The notes beneath the pieces were generated by a model, which ran no database searches, was not told the origin of the DNA, and was given only the letters and a program-made list of their open reading frames with translations. 64,000 bases of DNA from Epiperipatus broadwayi (taxonomy: Eukaryota; Onychophora; Udeonychophora; Euonychophora; Peripatidae), in the NCBI GenBank assembly GCA_028023455.1, contig JAQFVV010012422.1:9456337-9520336 (forward strand), given 5' to 3'. Shown in pieces: positions 36,134 to 47,028 of this stretch (the first letter of the stretch is position 1; every line of letters starts with the position of its first letter). The position numbers and the translations under genes were made by a program.

Positions 36134-39100
36134 TATATTGTTTGCTTCACCATTCACTGTGGTTTAACAAAAGACCCTGAATTCAACCACAATGAATGTA
36201 GACTAAATTTAAAGTAGGAAAAAATTTACGGAATGTTCTTTTAATTTTAAAAAATAAAATGAAAGGATTTTATTTTAGATAAAGAAATAAAAATTTCTAG
36301 AACTCATTGGAGAAAAAGATTAATTAGATAAAAAAAATAATTAATTTAAAAACACTGTAATTAAAATTAAGATAGAGAACAATGGGAATTGGAATGCAAG
36401 ATGGCCAACAACTTGGGTAGATAGAGAAAGAACAGTTTTTAGTTTTTGCGCGGCTTTTGCCTGGCTCTGTTCAACTGCTAGGACTGAAAAATAGCACAAG
36501 ATATTTTAGCGAAGAAGCAATATAGTTAACTTGTGAATAAAAGCTCTCACCACTAAGAATAGATTAGCTCCCTGCTGTAGAATTTGGAACCACAAACATT
36601 CAAAGAAACTTAAAGAATTTTCGGGTGCTATAATGGAAATGACAGAGTAGATTTTTCTTTCTCTCTCGTCGGTTTCCTGTTTTGCTGGAGCTGGAAAGGT
36701 GTAATAACATAATGTAGTGTAGTGCCAGAACATTTCTTGCCTGACCAAATGCCTGCTGCTGGTCATGGATTATGAAGGACCGAAATTAAAAGAAGCCGTC
36801 ACTTGTGTAGTGCACTGAAATCTCCATAAGACTATCTCATTAAAAGACGTACACATTTCAAAAATTACCAGTAATATAAATCTTTGTATTAGTTTGTTTT
36901 TACTTTAAATATTTTCATTAACAAAAACCTATACATACCCGTAGTTCTTTTATATATATGTGTGTGATTTAATTGATTTTAAAACATTTTATTAAAGGTT
37001 ACTATTAAAACTGTTGATTTCTTTTCTGACACCAGAGTTTGATCACTTTTGTGCAAATCTCCAAAATGGAATAATAAAATATTTTGTCATTTATTTACCT
37101 CGGCAGAAGTGCAAAAGATCATTCTCGATTAGATTAATGTTTTTTTTTTTTTTTATTATTATTGAAAGGAAATCAATAGATCATTCTTATTTCGGTTTAC
37201 TTAAAGAAAAAGCAAAATAATTAAAACTAAACTCAGCTTATAGTTTTTTTTTTAGTTTCTCATTTTTTTTTTTGCTTTTCAATCCGAATTAGAATTGCAT
37301 GGGCACATATATGTAGTCATTTTAATTAGAGTGGAGTGATTTGAAATAACCTGTACATTTTAAATGGGAGAGAGAGTGTTTTTATAATCAAGAAATGTTA
37401 AAGAAGTTTTATTGATAAAGGTGGTGTAGAGTTGGTTAAATAGAGTTCTAGTATTCTTTTATTAAGCCACTAGTAAAGATATACATCTAAACGATTATGT
37501 AAAAATCGATAATATAAGGGAAATTCTTTTTTATCTAAGTTTTTACCTCACTTTTTGTGAGAGCTTTTTGGCATAAGAATTTAGATATTAGTATTTAATT
37601 TCAGGCTTGATTTTTTTTTTTTTTAACGGATTATTATTCCGTCTTAATCTTTTGCATGTTACTTGGGGAGTCGGAAATATCTTTATAAATTGTGTTTGAT
37701 TTCAATCTCCATATTGGTGGGCTTACCTTACAGACTTCTCTGGATAAGATTCCGGAAATCGTTATGAGTAAAACCTATTAGTGACTGGACATAAGCATTA
37801 TGCTCCGTTCTGAACTCGGATCAAGCTCTGTGAACGAGTTCCTTCTCACCCTACTATGTTTTATGGTCGGAGCACTATCCAGCTTCATTTTGTTTTACAC
37901 TCCTCATAGAGAGACATATCTCTGAAAAACTGCCTGCCAAGAAAAGGAGAAAAATAATGAATCTCTGAGTAATTCATTTTGTTAATATATTTATTTTATT
38001 AAGCCTGACTATTTTCTATGCTCAAAGCACTATGCAGAAAGACATGCTGATGTAGGTGATGTAAAAAGGAAAGAAAAGAAAGGGGGTTCAAATTTAAGTT
38101 GCAGGCTATGTTTTCATCATAGCTAAAAGAATGTCTATTTAACTAGTGAAATGTTTGTTTTTTTTCTACCACCTCTGAGTGATTCCTTTACTCTCTCTTT
38201 CATTTCCAAAGATCATTCATTCTATGCCAAGTAAATGTGACAATTTATGAAATAAAAACAGGTTTACTGCATATCTGTAGTTATTGTTAATCCATTGATG
38301 CTCTCGGGTAGACCGAGAAGTCAATGACCACCTCTTTAGATAGTGATCTTGTGTTTTTCTTTTGTATATAATAAACTTTAATTCTTTTGTGAACCATAAA
38401 TTTTTATTTTTATTTTTAATACATTCACTTACCACTTATTCTTATTTGTAAATTCCTCCTTCGAGTCTTATCTCTCCCTGACCACCAGGCATACATTGAG
38501 AAGAAATTCTAGTGAGGTTTTGGGGAGTAAGTCGCTTAATGGCAATCTGGAGGAGTAGGTGAGGTTCGAACCCCCTAGGCCTGCATCTCTAGGTTGGGTT
38601 AAAGCAGCTCTACTTTTCATACCATTACAATATGAGTTGGCAGAAAAATACCAGCTCAATACTTATGTTAACTTGTGGCATAGATATTATTGACAAGAAA
38701 TGTATATTTAGTTTGATTACATACTATTAGTTAGACAGTGTGTGATTCAGATTTACTTTACAAATATGTTCTAGTTGGCATCAATATTTTGAATGAGTCT
38801 TTCCCTTCTTTTGTCTCGTACATATTTTCTCAAATTGTCTCTCACTACACCAATCTGTTAATTATTCCACTAATTTTTTCTTTTTCATGTTGGTGTCTTA
38901 TTCTATATTTGCAATTTTAATTCTCATATTGGATTAACTCTGACCATCTGACTGCACTAGTCTACTTATTGTGAACAATTTCTTTATTATCATAACACTC
39001 ACCCCCAATCTCTCTATCTTTTTTAGATTTTTAAGTTTTCGATATCTTTTTGATTCCGTATTCCAAAATCGAATTCTGTAGTTTTATTTAATCCTGACTG

Positions 39101-39249
39101 GGAATAATACAATTTTTTTTATGATATCCTGATTCTCATGTAAATCACTTTTCTTTAATGAATCTTGTTGCTTATTTTCTTTAGATAAAAAAATTAACTT
39201 TTAACAGTTGAACTGTAAAATTTGTATGACTCTTTTCTCTATTTTTTAA
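36129..39249. other. Intron, later part; possible tRNA-derived SINE fragment near 38.5 kb
   Basis: Mostly unrecognised. At 38563-38573 'ggttcgaaccc' matches the Pol III B-box consensus and is embedded in higher-complexity sequence (about 38470-38620). TTCGAA is self-complementary, so the motif fits either strand. There is no convincing A-box and no tRNA cloverleaf, so at most a SINE fragment is suggested. Confidence 0.3.
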
Positions 39250-39254
39250 TTAAA

Positions 39255-39396
39255 TGCTGTGTCCAGCAGCACTTTATTGCTCACTGGATTGCAAATATCA
39301 ATAACACAAATATATAATAATTAATGAGGCAGCTTGGCAAGTAAATTTAAATAACAAGGATTTATTTACAGAGTTATATATGAGTTAATCACTCTT
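39255..39396 (-). repeat. 3' LTR remnant
   Basis: Last 142 bp of the LTR, matching 40094-40235 with few changes ('tgctgtgtccagcagcactt' against 'tgctgtgtccagcggcactc'). The join to gag falls at 'cactctt', and the LTR supplies the TGA that ends the gag frame. Confidence 0.8.
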
Positions 39397-39907
39397 CTTT
39401 TGATTGCTGTAACACAAGTTTGTGAGCTATGCCACATTTAATAGCTACATTATAATTGATATCTGTATCTGCCAATAACTGCTGTCTCAGACTGTCACTG
39501 CTCATTCCACATAAAAATTGTTCAAGGAGAGCCTCCTCCAGGTATGAATCATAGATGCAGTTTTTTGCAAGTTCACACAGGGCAGTATCATAATCTTGTG
39601 TCTGCTCTTTCTTGCCTTGGTGGCGATTTCTGAAGTGGAGTCTGGCAATGTGTCTAGACTCACAAGGATTAAAATAGTTGGTCAAATGATCTTCGATCTT
39701 TTCAAATGTTAATTCCTCCATGGCTTTAGGTTCACAAAACCTATTTGCAATTTGGATTACTCCTTTTCCAGCAAAACACAATAAGGTCACTGTTTTACAT
39801 TTATCGTCCTTTACTCTGTTAATAATTAAAAGTTTTTCAATTTGTTGGACATACAGGGGCCACTCACTTGCCTCTCTGACATCAAATTCAGCAATTGCTG
39901 GCTGCAT
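39389..39907 (-). CDS. Ty3/Gypsy-type Gag, C-terminally truncated
   Basis: Open frame of 172 codons, the longest clean Gag in the window. The core 'YVQQIEKLLIINRV' and 'TLLCFAGKGVIQIANRF', then 'DHLTNYFNPCESRHIARLHF', 'KEQTQDYDTALCELAKNC' and 'LLEQFLCGMSSDSLRQQLL' follow the order of the capsid-like region of Gypsy Gag (retrotransposon_gag family), which packages element RNA in virus-like particles. Usual Gypsy Gags continue into CCHC zinc knuckles and protease; here the frame stops at QQSKEE because LTR sequence follows. The ATG at 39907 fits the family start, about 190 bp after the LTR end. The intact frame suggests a fairly recent insertion. Confidence 0.75.
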   Translation of the reverse strand: MQPAIAEFDVREASEWPLYVQQIEKLLIINRVKDDKCKTVTLLCFAGKGVIQIANRFCEPKAMEELTFEKIEDHLTNYFNPCESRHIARLHFRNRHQGKKEQTQDYDTALCELAKNCIYDSYLEEALLEQFLCGMSSDSLRQQLLADTDINYNVAIKCGIAHKLVLQQSKEE

Positions 39908-40093
39908 TATGATAACTTAGTCAATTTAACAAAAAAAATAGAAATACATTTTTTAGTAGTTTTCTCCTCTCACAAAATCAGTTAATTAGACATCAACATA
40001 TTCAGCTGTCAATGCATTGATTGTTATTACTCACAATTCCGTGATTTGTTGGGGATTAAGACCATTGAGGTTCGTAATCAAGACTGCATCAAT

Positions 40094-41231
40094 TGCTGTG
40101 TCCAGCGGCACTCTATTGCTCGCTGGATTGCAAATATCAATAACACAAATATATAATAATTAATGAGGCAGCTTGGCAAGTAAATTTAAATAACAAGAAT
40201 TTATTCACAGAATTATATATGAGTTAATCACTCTTGTTTAATTAATGAGGCAGCTTGGAAAGTAAATTTAAATAACAAGAATTTATTCACAGAGTTATAT
40301 ATGAGTTAATCACTCTTGTTTAATACAGCGGCACTCTATTGCTCGCTGGATTGCAAATATCAATAACACAAATATATAATAATTAATGAGGCAGCTTGGC
40401 AAGTAAATTTAAATAACAATAAATTTATTCACAGAGTTATATATGAGTTAATAACTCTTGTTTAATTAATGAGGCAGCTTGGCAAGTAAATTTAAATAAC
40501 AAGAATTTATTCACAGAGTTATATATGAGTTAATCACTCTTGTTTAATATATACAAAAATATGACTATTATACACACATTATATATAAATAAGGGCTCGA
40601 AGGCATACCAAAATAATAATGAGATCAATACGGCCTGTTACATAGTCCCTAGGTTTACTTTGGAACATCCGGAGGTAAACCTCTCCGCAAGGCTAAGTGA
40701 AAGAAGGAGCTGACTGGCAGGGCGAGGCGCTGGGTACCCAGCGCCGGCCCTGCTGACTGGAGCACCCGAGGAAATGGCACATCTGCCTTTCAAGAGCTTC
40801 ACTTAGCAAATGTCTCATCTCAGTTCAATTCTAGATCTATTATTTCTCTCTCCTTGTTTTTAGAGAAGCCTCCCTTGATTGGCCATCTGCTGTCTGCGTG
40901 GTGATCATCTCTTTAGTTACTATTCGATCCCTGATTAGATAATGTCATGACTTTAGAATTGTCTATTTTAAGCAATGGCTTTGTTTACATTATCTTAATC
41001 CTTCTTGATAAATTACTTTATAGTTTCTCCTTAATTAAACTATTTAATTAGTCTAATGCTTTATCAATATTGTGAATGCCTTTGGCATCCAAGCACATAC
41101 TTTTAGTTTAGCGTTAATATATCATTTATTACTTATAATACATAATTAGTAATCTGTTTAGTTTTACATTTATAATTATTAACTAGTAACACGTATTTTG
41201 TGTATACATGCATATACACACACATTTAGCA
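40094..41231 (-). repeat. 5' LTR with internal variable tandem repeats
   Basis: About 1.14 kb. Its gag-proximal part holds nested repeats: a unit of about 80 bp ('aatgaggcagcttggcaagt' to 'actcttgttta') occurs four times (from about 40162, 40242, 40386, 40468), within two larger units of about 220 bp that open with 'gcggcactctattgctcgct' (40106 and 40327). A GC-rich hairpin lies at 40717-40753. The far end near 41231 is inferred from TGCT/AGCA termini. Confidence 0.65.
40717..40753. other. GC-rich perfect-core hairpin in the LTR
   Basis: A perfect 20-bp palindrome, 'ggcgctgggtacccagcgcc' (40726-40745), is extended by arms GCAGGGC (40717-40723) and GCCCTGC (40747-40753) across a small bulge. 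It stands out in very AT-rich surroundings. Confidence 0.85.
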
Positions 41232-41236
41232 TTAAG

Positions 41237-42087
41237 TAACTTTCTTTTAAGTAGATTACATTAGCACCAGAGATCAGTTGACACTGTTATTTGGGATATG
41301 AGTTTGTTAAAACTGATTAAAATTCTTCATATGGATAAGTTGGAGAATGGAGAATTGATGGAAGTTAAATGTGAAATTGTGTCAATATAAAAATGTCCCA
41401 AATTATTTTAATTGTTTATTTTGTATGCAAAAGAATTGGTCTTAAAAATAGAAAGATTGGCAGTAGTGTTGAAAATTATCATAGTAGAAAAAAAAAAGAA
41501 TAGGTAATATGAAGACACTTTTTTCACAGTTAATATGGATTTTTTACCTAATGTGTAAAAAAATGCACCCATTAGCCATAAATGGGTAGTCATAGGAAGA
41601 ACTGTAGAAATTAATTTCAGCAAAAAAAAAGTAATTAAAACATCAGTCTGAAAAAATGAAAGTACAGCAGTTGTAATTTTTAACTCTAATATTTAATTGC
41701 AGTGATTATGTTTAGTGAATATCAATTTGGAAAAATTTGTTGTGTGAAATCTCATGGAAACTTCTAATTTTAGTTTTTATTTTATTTCTTAGTTGTATTA
41801 GGTTAATCCCCATTTCAAAGTTGTATTATTTGTTGTGTATTTTCAGTATACAGTTAAATAAATTAAATAAATAATTAAAATTTTTAAATAAAAAAATATT
41901 TTTTATTTTATTTATCTTTGCCATTTGATTGGCTGTCAGTTATGTATTGAAACAAGCGCTAGAGATTTGCAGTATCTCGATTTATTTCAGTTTTCAACTA
42001 TCGGCGCTTTGCAAATTAAAATATTATTTATTTTATTTATTTAACTTATTGATTTAAAATAAAAGAGAATATTTTTTTATTGTTTAG
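41237..42087 (+). other. End of the intron before LE exon 7
   Basis: No gene recognised. Around 41920-42010 'gattggctgtca' and 'aagcgctagag'-like sequence recalls 15877-15915 ('gattggctgtcactt'), a short shared repeat. The tract 'tattgtttag' ends the intron at 42087. Confidence 0.5.
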
Positions 42088-42210
42088 CCTGTGATTGTGA
42101 TCCTGAAAATTCTATCTCACCTTCTTGTGATAATGATGGGAACTGCAGATGCCGTCCAGGAATTCCTGGACCCAAGTGTATTCGTAGAAATTGCTATCCT
42201 GACTGTAGAG
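42088..42210 (+). CDS. Divergent LE/EGF-like domain exon 7
   Basis: 123-bp exon, phase 1-1; acceptor TTTAG ending at 42087 and consensus donor GTAAGA at 42211. It starts like the other LE modules (CDCDPENSISPSCDNDGNC, then RCRPGIPGPKC) and has eight cysteines, but it is four codons shorter and its end is different: the C-D-x-C motif is replaced by 'CIRRNCYPDCRG'. The split codon after exon 6 is CCC (Pro). It may close the LE array and lead into another domain beyond the window. Continuity of frame, phase and strand with the other exons supports one gene. Confidence 0.72.
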
Positions 42211-43780
42211 GTAAGATCATACTTTTAATAATTTAATAAATATTTTCTCATAAATTTATTGGTTTAACTATATTGAAATTTTTTAAAGTACATTATTACA
42301 TGCGTCTTTAAAAAGAATAAAAATACTATATGCAAAAATTAAAAAACTGAATAATTATGAATTAAAACAGTTCATAAAAGATTTTGGTGATTGGACAGTC
42401 TTTATTATTTACAGAAGTAAATAAATAAATGTATTTTACTATTGGTAAATTATAATTATTAATATCTATAATGGCATTAAAAGCATGCAGTAATACAAAG
42501 TATAATCTTATGAAATTTGTCATTATTATAATTATCAATAAAGCAAGTCATATATAATGTGACATTATTATATATATATATATAGTTTCTGTTATTTAAT
42601 GGCAATTTTCCTGGACAAGTTATATCTGTAATGTGTAGTTATAAACTGGTGTCTAAGGGTAATCTTGCTAGGTTTCTAGTCATATACCTTATAGACAAAA
42701 ACTTCTATGTTTAAGGGAGACAACTCTATTTCTGGGCAGATTATCATTGTTATCTGAATATAATCTTGTTGAAAAAGTTATCATCGATATATATATATAG
42801 TAACACTTTTGGCTAATGGGAATCATCTAGGGTAGATTGTCATTTCTATGTACAAACTTTATTGTTTGATAATGGCAATCTTTTGAATTTGTAATGTATA
42901 AATATTTTATTATTGATTCATTAGATTCTTGGTCAATTTATCATTGTTATAAGCAGGCATAACATTTGGCTAATGACTTTTTTAAATATAGGTTATTTCT
43001 TTTAGAGTCATTATTTAACAATGATAATCTTTATGGACAGGTTATTACTGTTGTGTTTAAAATCTTATTGTTGACTTATTATATACCCTTATCATTATAT
43101 GAAGGTCCTACTGTTATTTTCATGATGTTTTACATACATTATTGCTATTATTGGTATATGCCATTATTTGATGGTAATAAACTCAAAGCATGCCTTTTTT
43201 TTTTTTTTTTTTTTTACCAAGTGGTAATCTTTTTGCACAAGTTATTATTGTGTGAGTAGATATCACTGCTGGTTAATTTTCTTAGATAAAAGGATATCTT
43301 TATAGTTTTGAGGGATTAATTTATTACATTTTAAATAACTAGAAGTTTAATGTCCTGGAATTGAAGAATTAATTAATTTTTGAAAGTTCAGTATCCTGAA
43401 GTTCTGAGGTTACTTGAAGAGGCATTTTATCAATAAATAGAACTTGAGTAGAAACAAAAAATATTATTTATCTAATTATTGTTTTTTTTTTCTTTTCCAA
43501 ACAACAAAAGGAATTGTGTTTTCATCAATGATATCTCACTATTTTTGCTAGATATATATTCATTTTTAGGCCAAGGTTGAATGGGTATTATAGGTTGAGT
43601 ATGAACCGGATAATTAGAAAAAAAATTAACCAATAACATATATGATTTTTTTTACATATTGCTGTTACATTAGCATAAATTTTCACCATTTTTATGCCAC
43701 TTACTGTAATTTTTAGCAAGTAATAATTGATGCCAGATAATAGTACTTATACTATGTTATCCTATCCATTATCCCAGATT
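42211..43780 (+). other. Intron after LE exon 7; no gene recognised
   Basis: AT-rich, with short (TA)n (42571-42584) and poly-T (43196-43216) runs. The open frame at 42966-43259 has no domain and spans the poly-T. Confidence 0.5.
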
Positions 43781-43784
43781 AGTT

Positions 43785-44770
43785 TCAAATGTATACCTTT
43801 CATCAGTGAGGAGCTTTGTACTTTGGACCAGTACTTTATGATCATTGTGCCTTCTTTCTAACATGAATGTTTTATCTCTCTATTATACAACTATCTATCA
43901 GTATGTGAAGTAAAGTCATGATAGAGTCAGGTGATATATTATTGATTTTTACCAATTCCTTGCCATAGGATAGAGGTGTCCTTAGTTATCAAAAAACTAA
44001 AATCATCATAATATATAGAAACTGAGCTGGTTTCAGATCTATATGATTATACAAGTAAATTAGCTTAGATTGAAGACATTTATATGTTTTTTAGTTTACG
44101 GTGATAGCTTGATAATATAATAGAGATATAAAAGATAAGTCTGAAAAGAAGGCACATTAGTTCCTAAATGTCCAGATACACTGGTTCAAGATCCCAGACT
44201 TTTCACTATTTAAAGTTATACACTTGAAACTAGTTTAGGATATTGGATATAATAGCATAGGATAGAGGTTTAGTAGCACTGAAAACTGGCATTTATTGTT
44301 ACTAAAGCTTACAGTAAATGGCATACATGGTGAAAAATTATATAGTTATTACAATATATGTAAGATAAAAACATGTAATGTAGCTTGGTGATATTTTATT
44401 AGTTTATACCAATATTTGGCTGCAGTATAAATAGAGATGCCCATAGATATTAAAAAGCTATGGCCACCTTAATATATATAAACTGAACTTTATGACTATT
44501 CAAGCAAGTTGGCTTAGATTGAAAACATTTGTATGTTTTTTAGTTTGGGATGACAGCTTGGTAATATAACAGAGATGTAAAAGATAAATGTGGAAGGAAG
44601 GTTCATCTTAAAGGTCCAAATGCTGCACTTCAAGATCTAAAGTTTTATATTGATTAAAGTTATAATAGTGAAACTAGTCTGGGTATATTGGATAGGACAG
44701 CACATGATAAGAGTTTAATGAGCCTTATCATCTGACATCTATTATTACTTACTAAAGATAACAGTAAATG
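43785..44770. repeat. Diverged F2-related tandem repeats
   Basis: 'ctttcatcagtgaggagctt' (43799), 'tttatctctctattatacaa', 'aggatagaggtgtcctta', 'tttcagatctatatgattat' and 'atagagatataaaagat' follow the order of the 18785-20000 F2 cluster, with heavy divergence. A second copy at about 44350-44740 repeats the central half ('aagcaagttggcttagattg' against 'aagtaaattagcttagattg'). No coding content. Confidence 0.5.
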
Positions 44771-46614
44771 GTATGAGATGTTAAAAAATATGCTGCAGTA
44801 AAACCAAATTAAGTATGTGTGTGTTCTCCTAAATTAGATTTAAGTTTCAGATTATGGGCATTGATGATAAATATGTTCATTATGAAAATCTTTTATTGAA
44901 TGAAATTAGAATCCAATTTTTTTGACAGTTTTACTGTTAATAAAATATCATCAAGGAACTATGAGATTAATTTCCTATTAGCTTTATTAAGTCCTTCAAT
45001 TCTGTCACTGTGGTTGACAGCCTTTAACTATGATTCATGGATTATATTTGCCACATTTACATTAATCAGTGGCTATTAAGTTTTATTTGTAAATCATATT
45101 AGCACATAGGTTGCTTTGAATATGTTGAGAAGACTGTAGTTGGATCTAGGAAAATCAAATCCAGCTGATTTTATTTTATTTTATTTTTCAAAAATATATT
45201 TATTAGAACTTTAGATATAAAAAAATTACAGAAAACCTGATTGTCTTGAAACTGTGGAGCTAGGGGTCTCTAATTCATTGGAGAGTTGGGTATTTCAGGT
45301 AAAGTCTGTGGAAAATTCAGTCCTGTAAAATTCACCAATGTCCAGGATTCTGTATGTAGCCATTCAGGGGCTAACATGCAATCTCTGAGGCAAAACCCTT
45401 TTAAAAGGTTTATGGACTATTCCAGTATATTTAAATTTGAGTCACTGAAAATGTATTTACATCTGACAAGTCAGATTGCAAAAGAAAAAAACACAGATAG
45501 TATGATTCTTGAAAAAATAGCTGACTTTATGGCATTTTGTATAAATAGGACATCTCTGTGATCATGGGAGACCTTTTCATTGATGAACTTGCTAACTAGA
45601 CCAAGAGCTGGACATGTATGGATGATATGAGCGATGGTTTCATCTGCCAAAGAACACAGTTAACACTGGGGGTTGAGATTGTTGAAGTCTCTTTGCCACA
45701 CAAGGAAGTGGTTCATTAGTAGAGAGGAAAGGTTGCATTTCAGCAAAAAGTATATGAATTTGGATTCTAGGAACCACCTTTTTGATTTCTTTATTAGTAG
45801 CTTATTAGTTAGTCTGAGAGCATTATGCAGTGGCAGCAGATCTGGATGTTTCAGTTTGTATTTCTCCCAGTAAGTGGTCATTTTTCTAGAACAGAATTTA
45901 TCAAATTATTGAATCTGGAAAAAGTATTATTTGGAATCTCACAAGAATTCCTGTCTTTACACCATAATTCTTCGATTGTAAATTTTTGGTTAAACATCGA
46001 AAAAGTTCTTGATTTGAGTAGAGTTTTACATGATGAAACTATTTATACACTTTCTATAAAGCATCTTTTTATAGCTTGGCAGAGAAATATATGAAAGAAC
46101 AGGAACCCTTACAGATGAATAGACTTAAAGGTGCCAGTAAAATTTTCCATGCTTATATTTCATTAAGAATCAATAAATATATATATGTGCTTTGTGCACA
46201 GATAATGAAGCTGTTAATAGTGCTTGAAAATAAGTAATATTATCCAAATGTTACAGCCAAGCACTTTTGGGATAGTTCACAGTTCCATCAAGAAATTACT
46301 TTTTTTCAAACAAGAATACAATATTTACCAGCAGAGTATGCTAATGAAGCTCTACATAAAGGCTTGTATCACAATCTCAAATAATACCAGTGAGCTTTTA
46401 GAGATATTACTCTTAGAAATTAATTTTGATTTAATTTTAGACAAATGAGAAAAATAAGACAAGCTTCAATCCAAGGTTAATTCTAAATGGGGTAGAAAAT
46501 GTTCAGTTTCTTATTGCAAAAGAGTATATTCAGATTTTTATGAAAAATTGAATATAACTGTCTTCATTGGATTAAAATTAAGGTCTCAATCTTTAAAAAT
46601 TTTTTTCAATGTTT

Positions 46615-47028
46615 TCATATCCTTATTGAATTTTCAATTTCAGGAAAGCATCTCTTTTGAGAAGTCAAAGCAATATAATCAGCATAGATATATTTCCTGG
46701 ATTCTATATCTGGAATATCACTGATGAATGTATTAAATAAAATGAAAGACCTGTTGTAGATCTTTTTATAAAATTTTCTCACTATTGTGAATATATGATC
46801 ACCATCTCTTATACTAGCACATAATTGTGTATAAATGAAGCAAAACTCTCCATACATTAGTGCTACCCTGTACCAACCAGAGTAATCAATGAATGCCAAA
46901 AGGCTTGTGAATGCATAAGCCTTCTGGCATTCATTGATTACTCTGGTTGGCACTACTGTATGGAGAGTTTTGCTTTGTTTATTGTGAATATAGTTTGTTC
47001 TTATTTGAATGTTTCTTTTGAAAAACAC
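46615..47028 (-). pseudogene. LINE RT fragment with mutated catalytic box and F2 insert
   Basis: Open frame of 137 codons. Its first part is F2 palindrome sequence read by chance. Its last approximately 45 codons are LINE reverse transcriptase: LFNTFISDIPDIES, then YADYIALTSQKR. LINE RTs need Y/F-A-D-D; the second Asp is Tyr here, so the enzyme would be dead. The insertion also separates this from the upstream RT segment. Confidence 0.65.
46795..46980. repeat. F2 foldback insertion in the LINE
   Basis: Arms 'gcaaaactctccatacatta' (46840) and 'tggagagttttgctttgt' (46961), 'accagagtaatcaatgaatg' and 'cattcattgattactctggt' pair across a short loop ('aaaaggcttgtgaatgcata'). The left side also carries 'gatcaccatctcttatacta', matching 13490 in reverse. 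A compact, little-diverged member of the family. Confidence 0.85.

Larger units (their letters stand above)
39255..41231 (-). mobile_element. Internally deleted Ty3/Gypsy-like retrotransposon (LTR, gag, LTR end)
   Basis: Minus strand. A 5' LTR at about 41231-40094, then a leader, a gag frame (39907-39389), and then directly the last 142 bp of an LTR (39396-39255) that is nearly identical to 40235-40094. LTR ends fit TGCT...AGCA. The flanks 'ttaaa' (39250-39254) and 'ttaag' (41232-41236) would be a 5-bp target duplication with one mismatch. The rest of gag, all of pol and most of the 3' LTR are missing. Confidence 0.65.

Noticed and set aside
38563-38573. tRNA gene
   Set aside because: Only the B-box fits; D and anticodon arms cannot be drawn on either strand.
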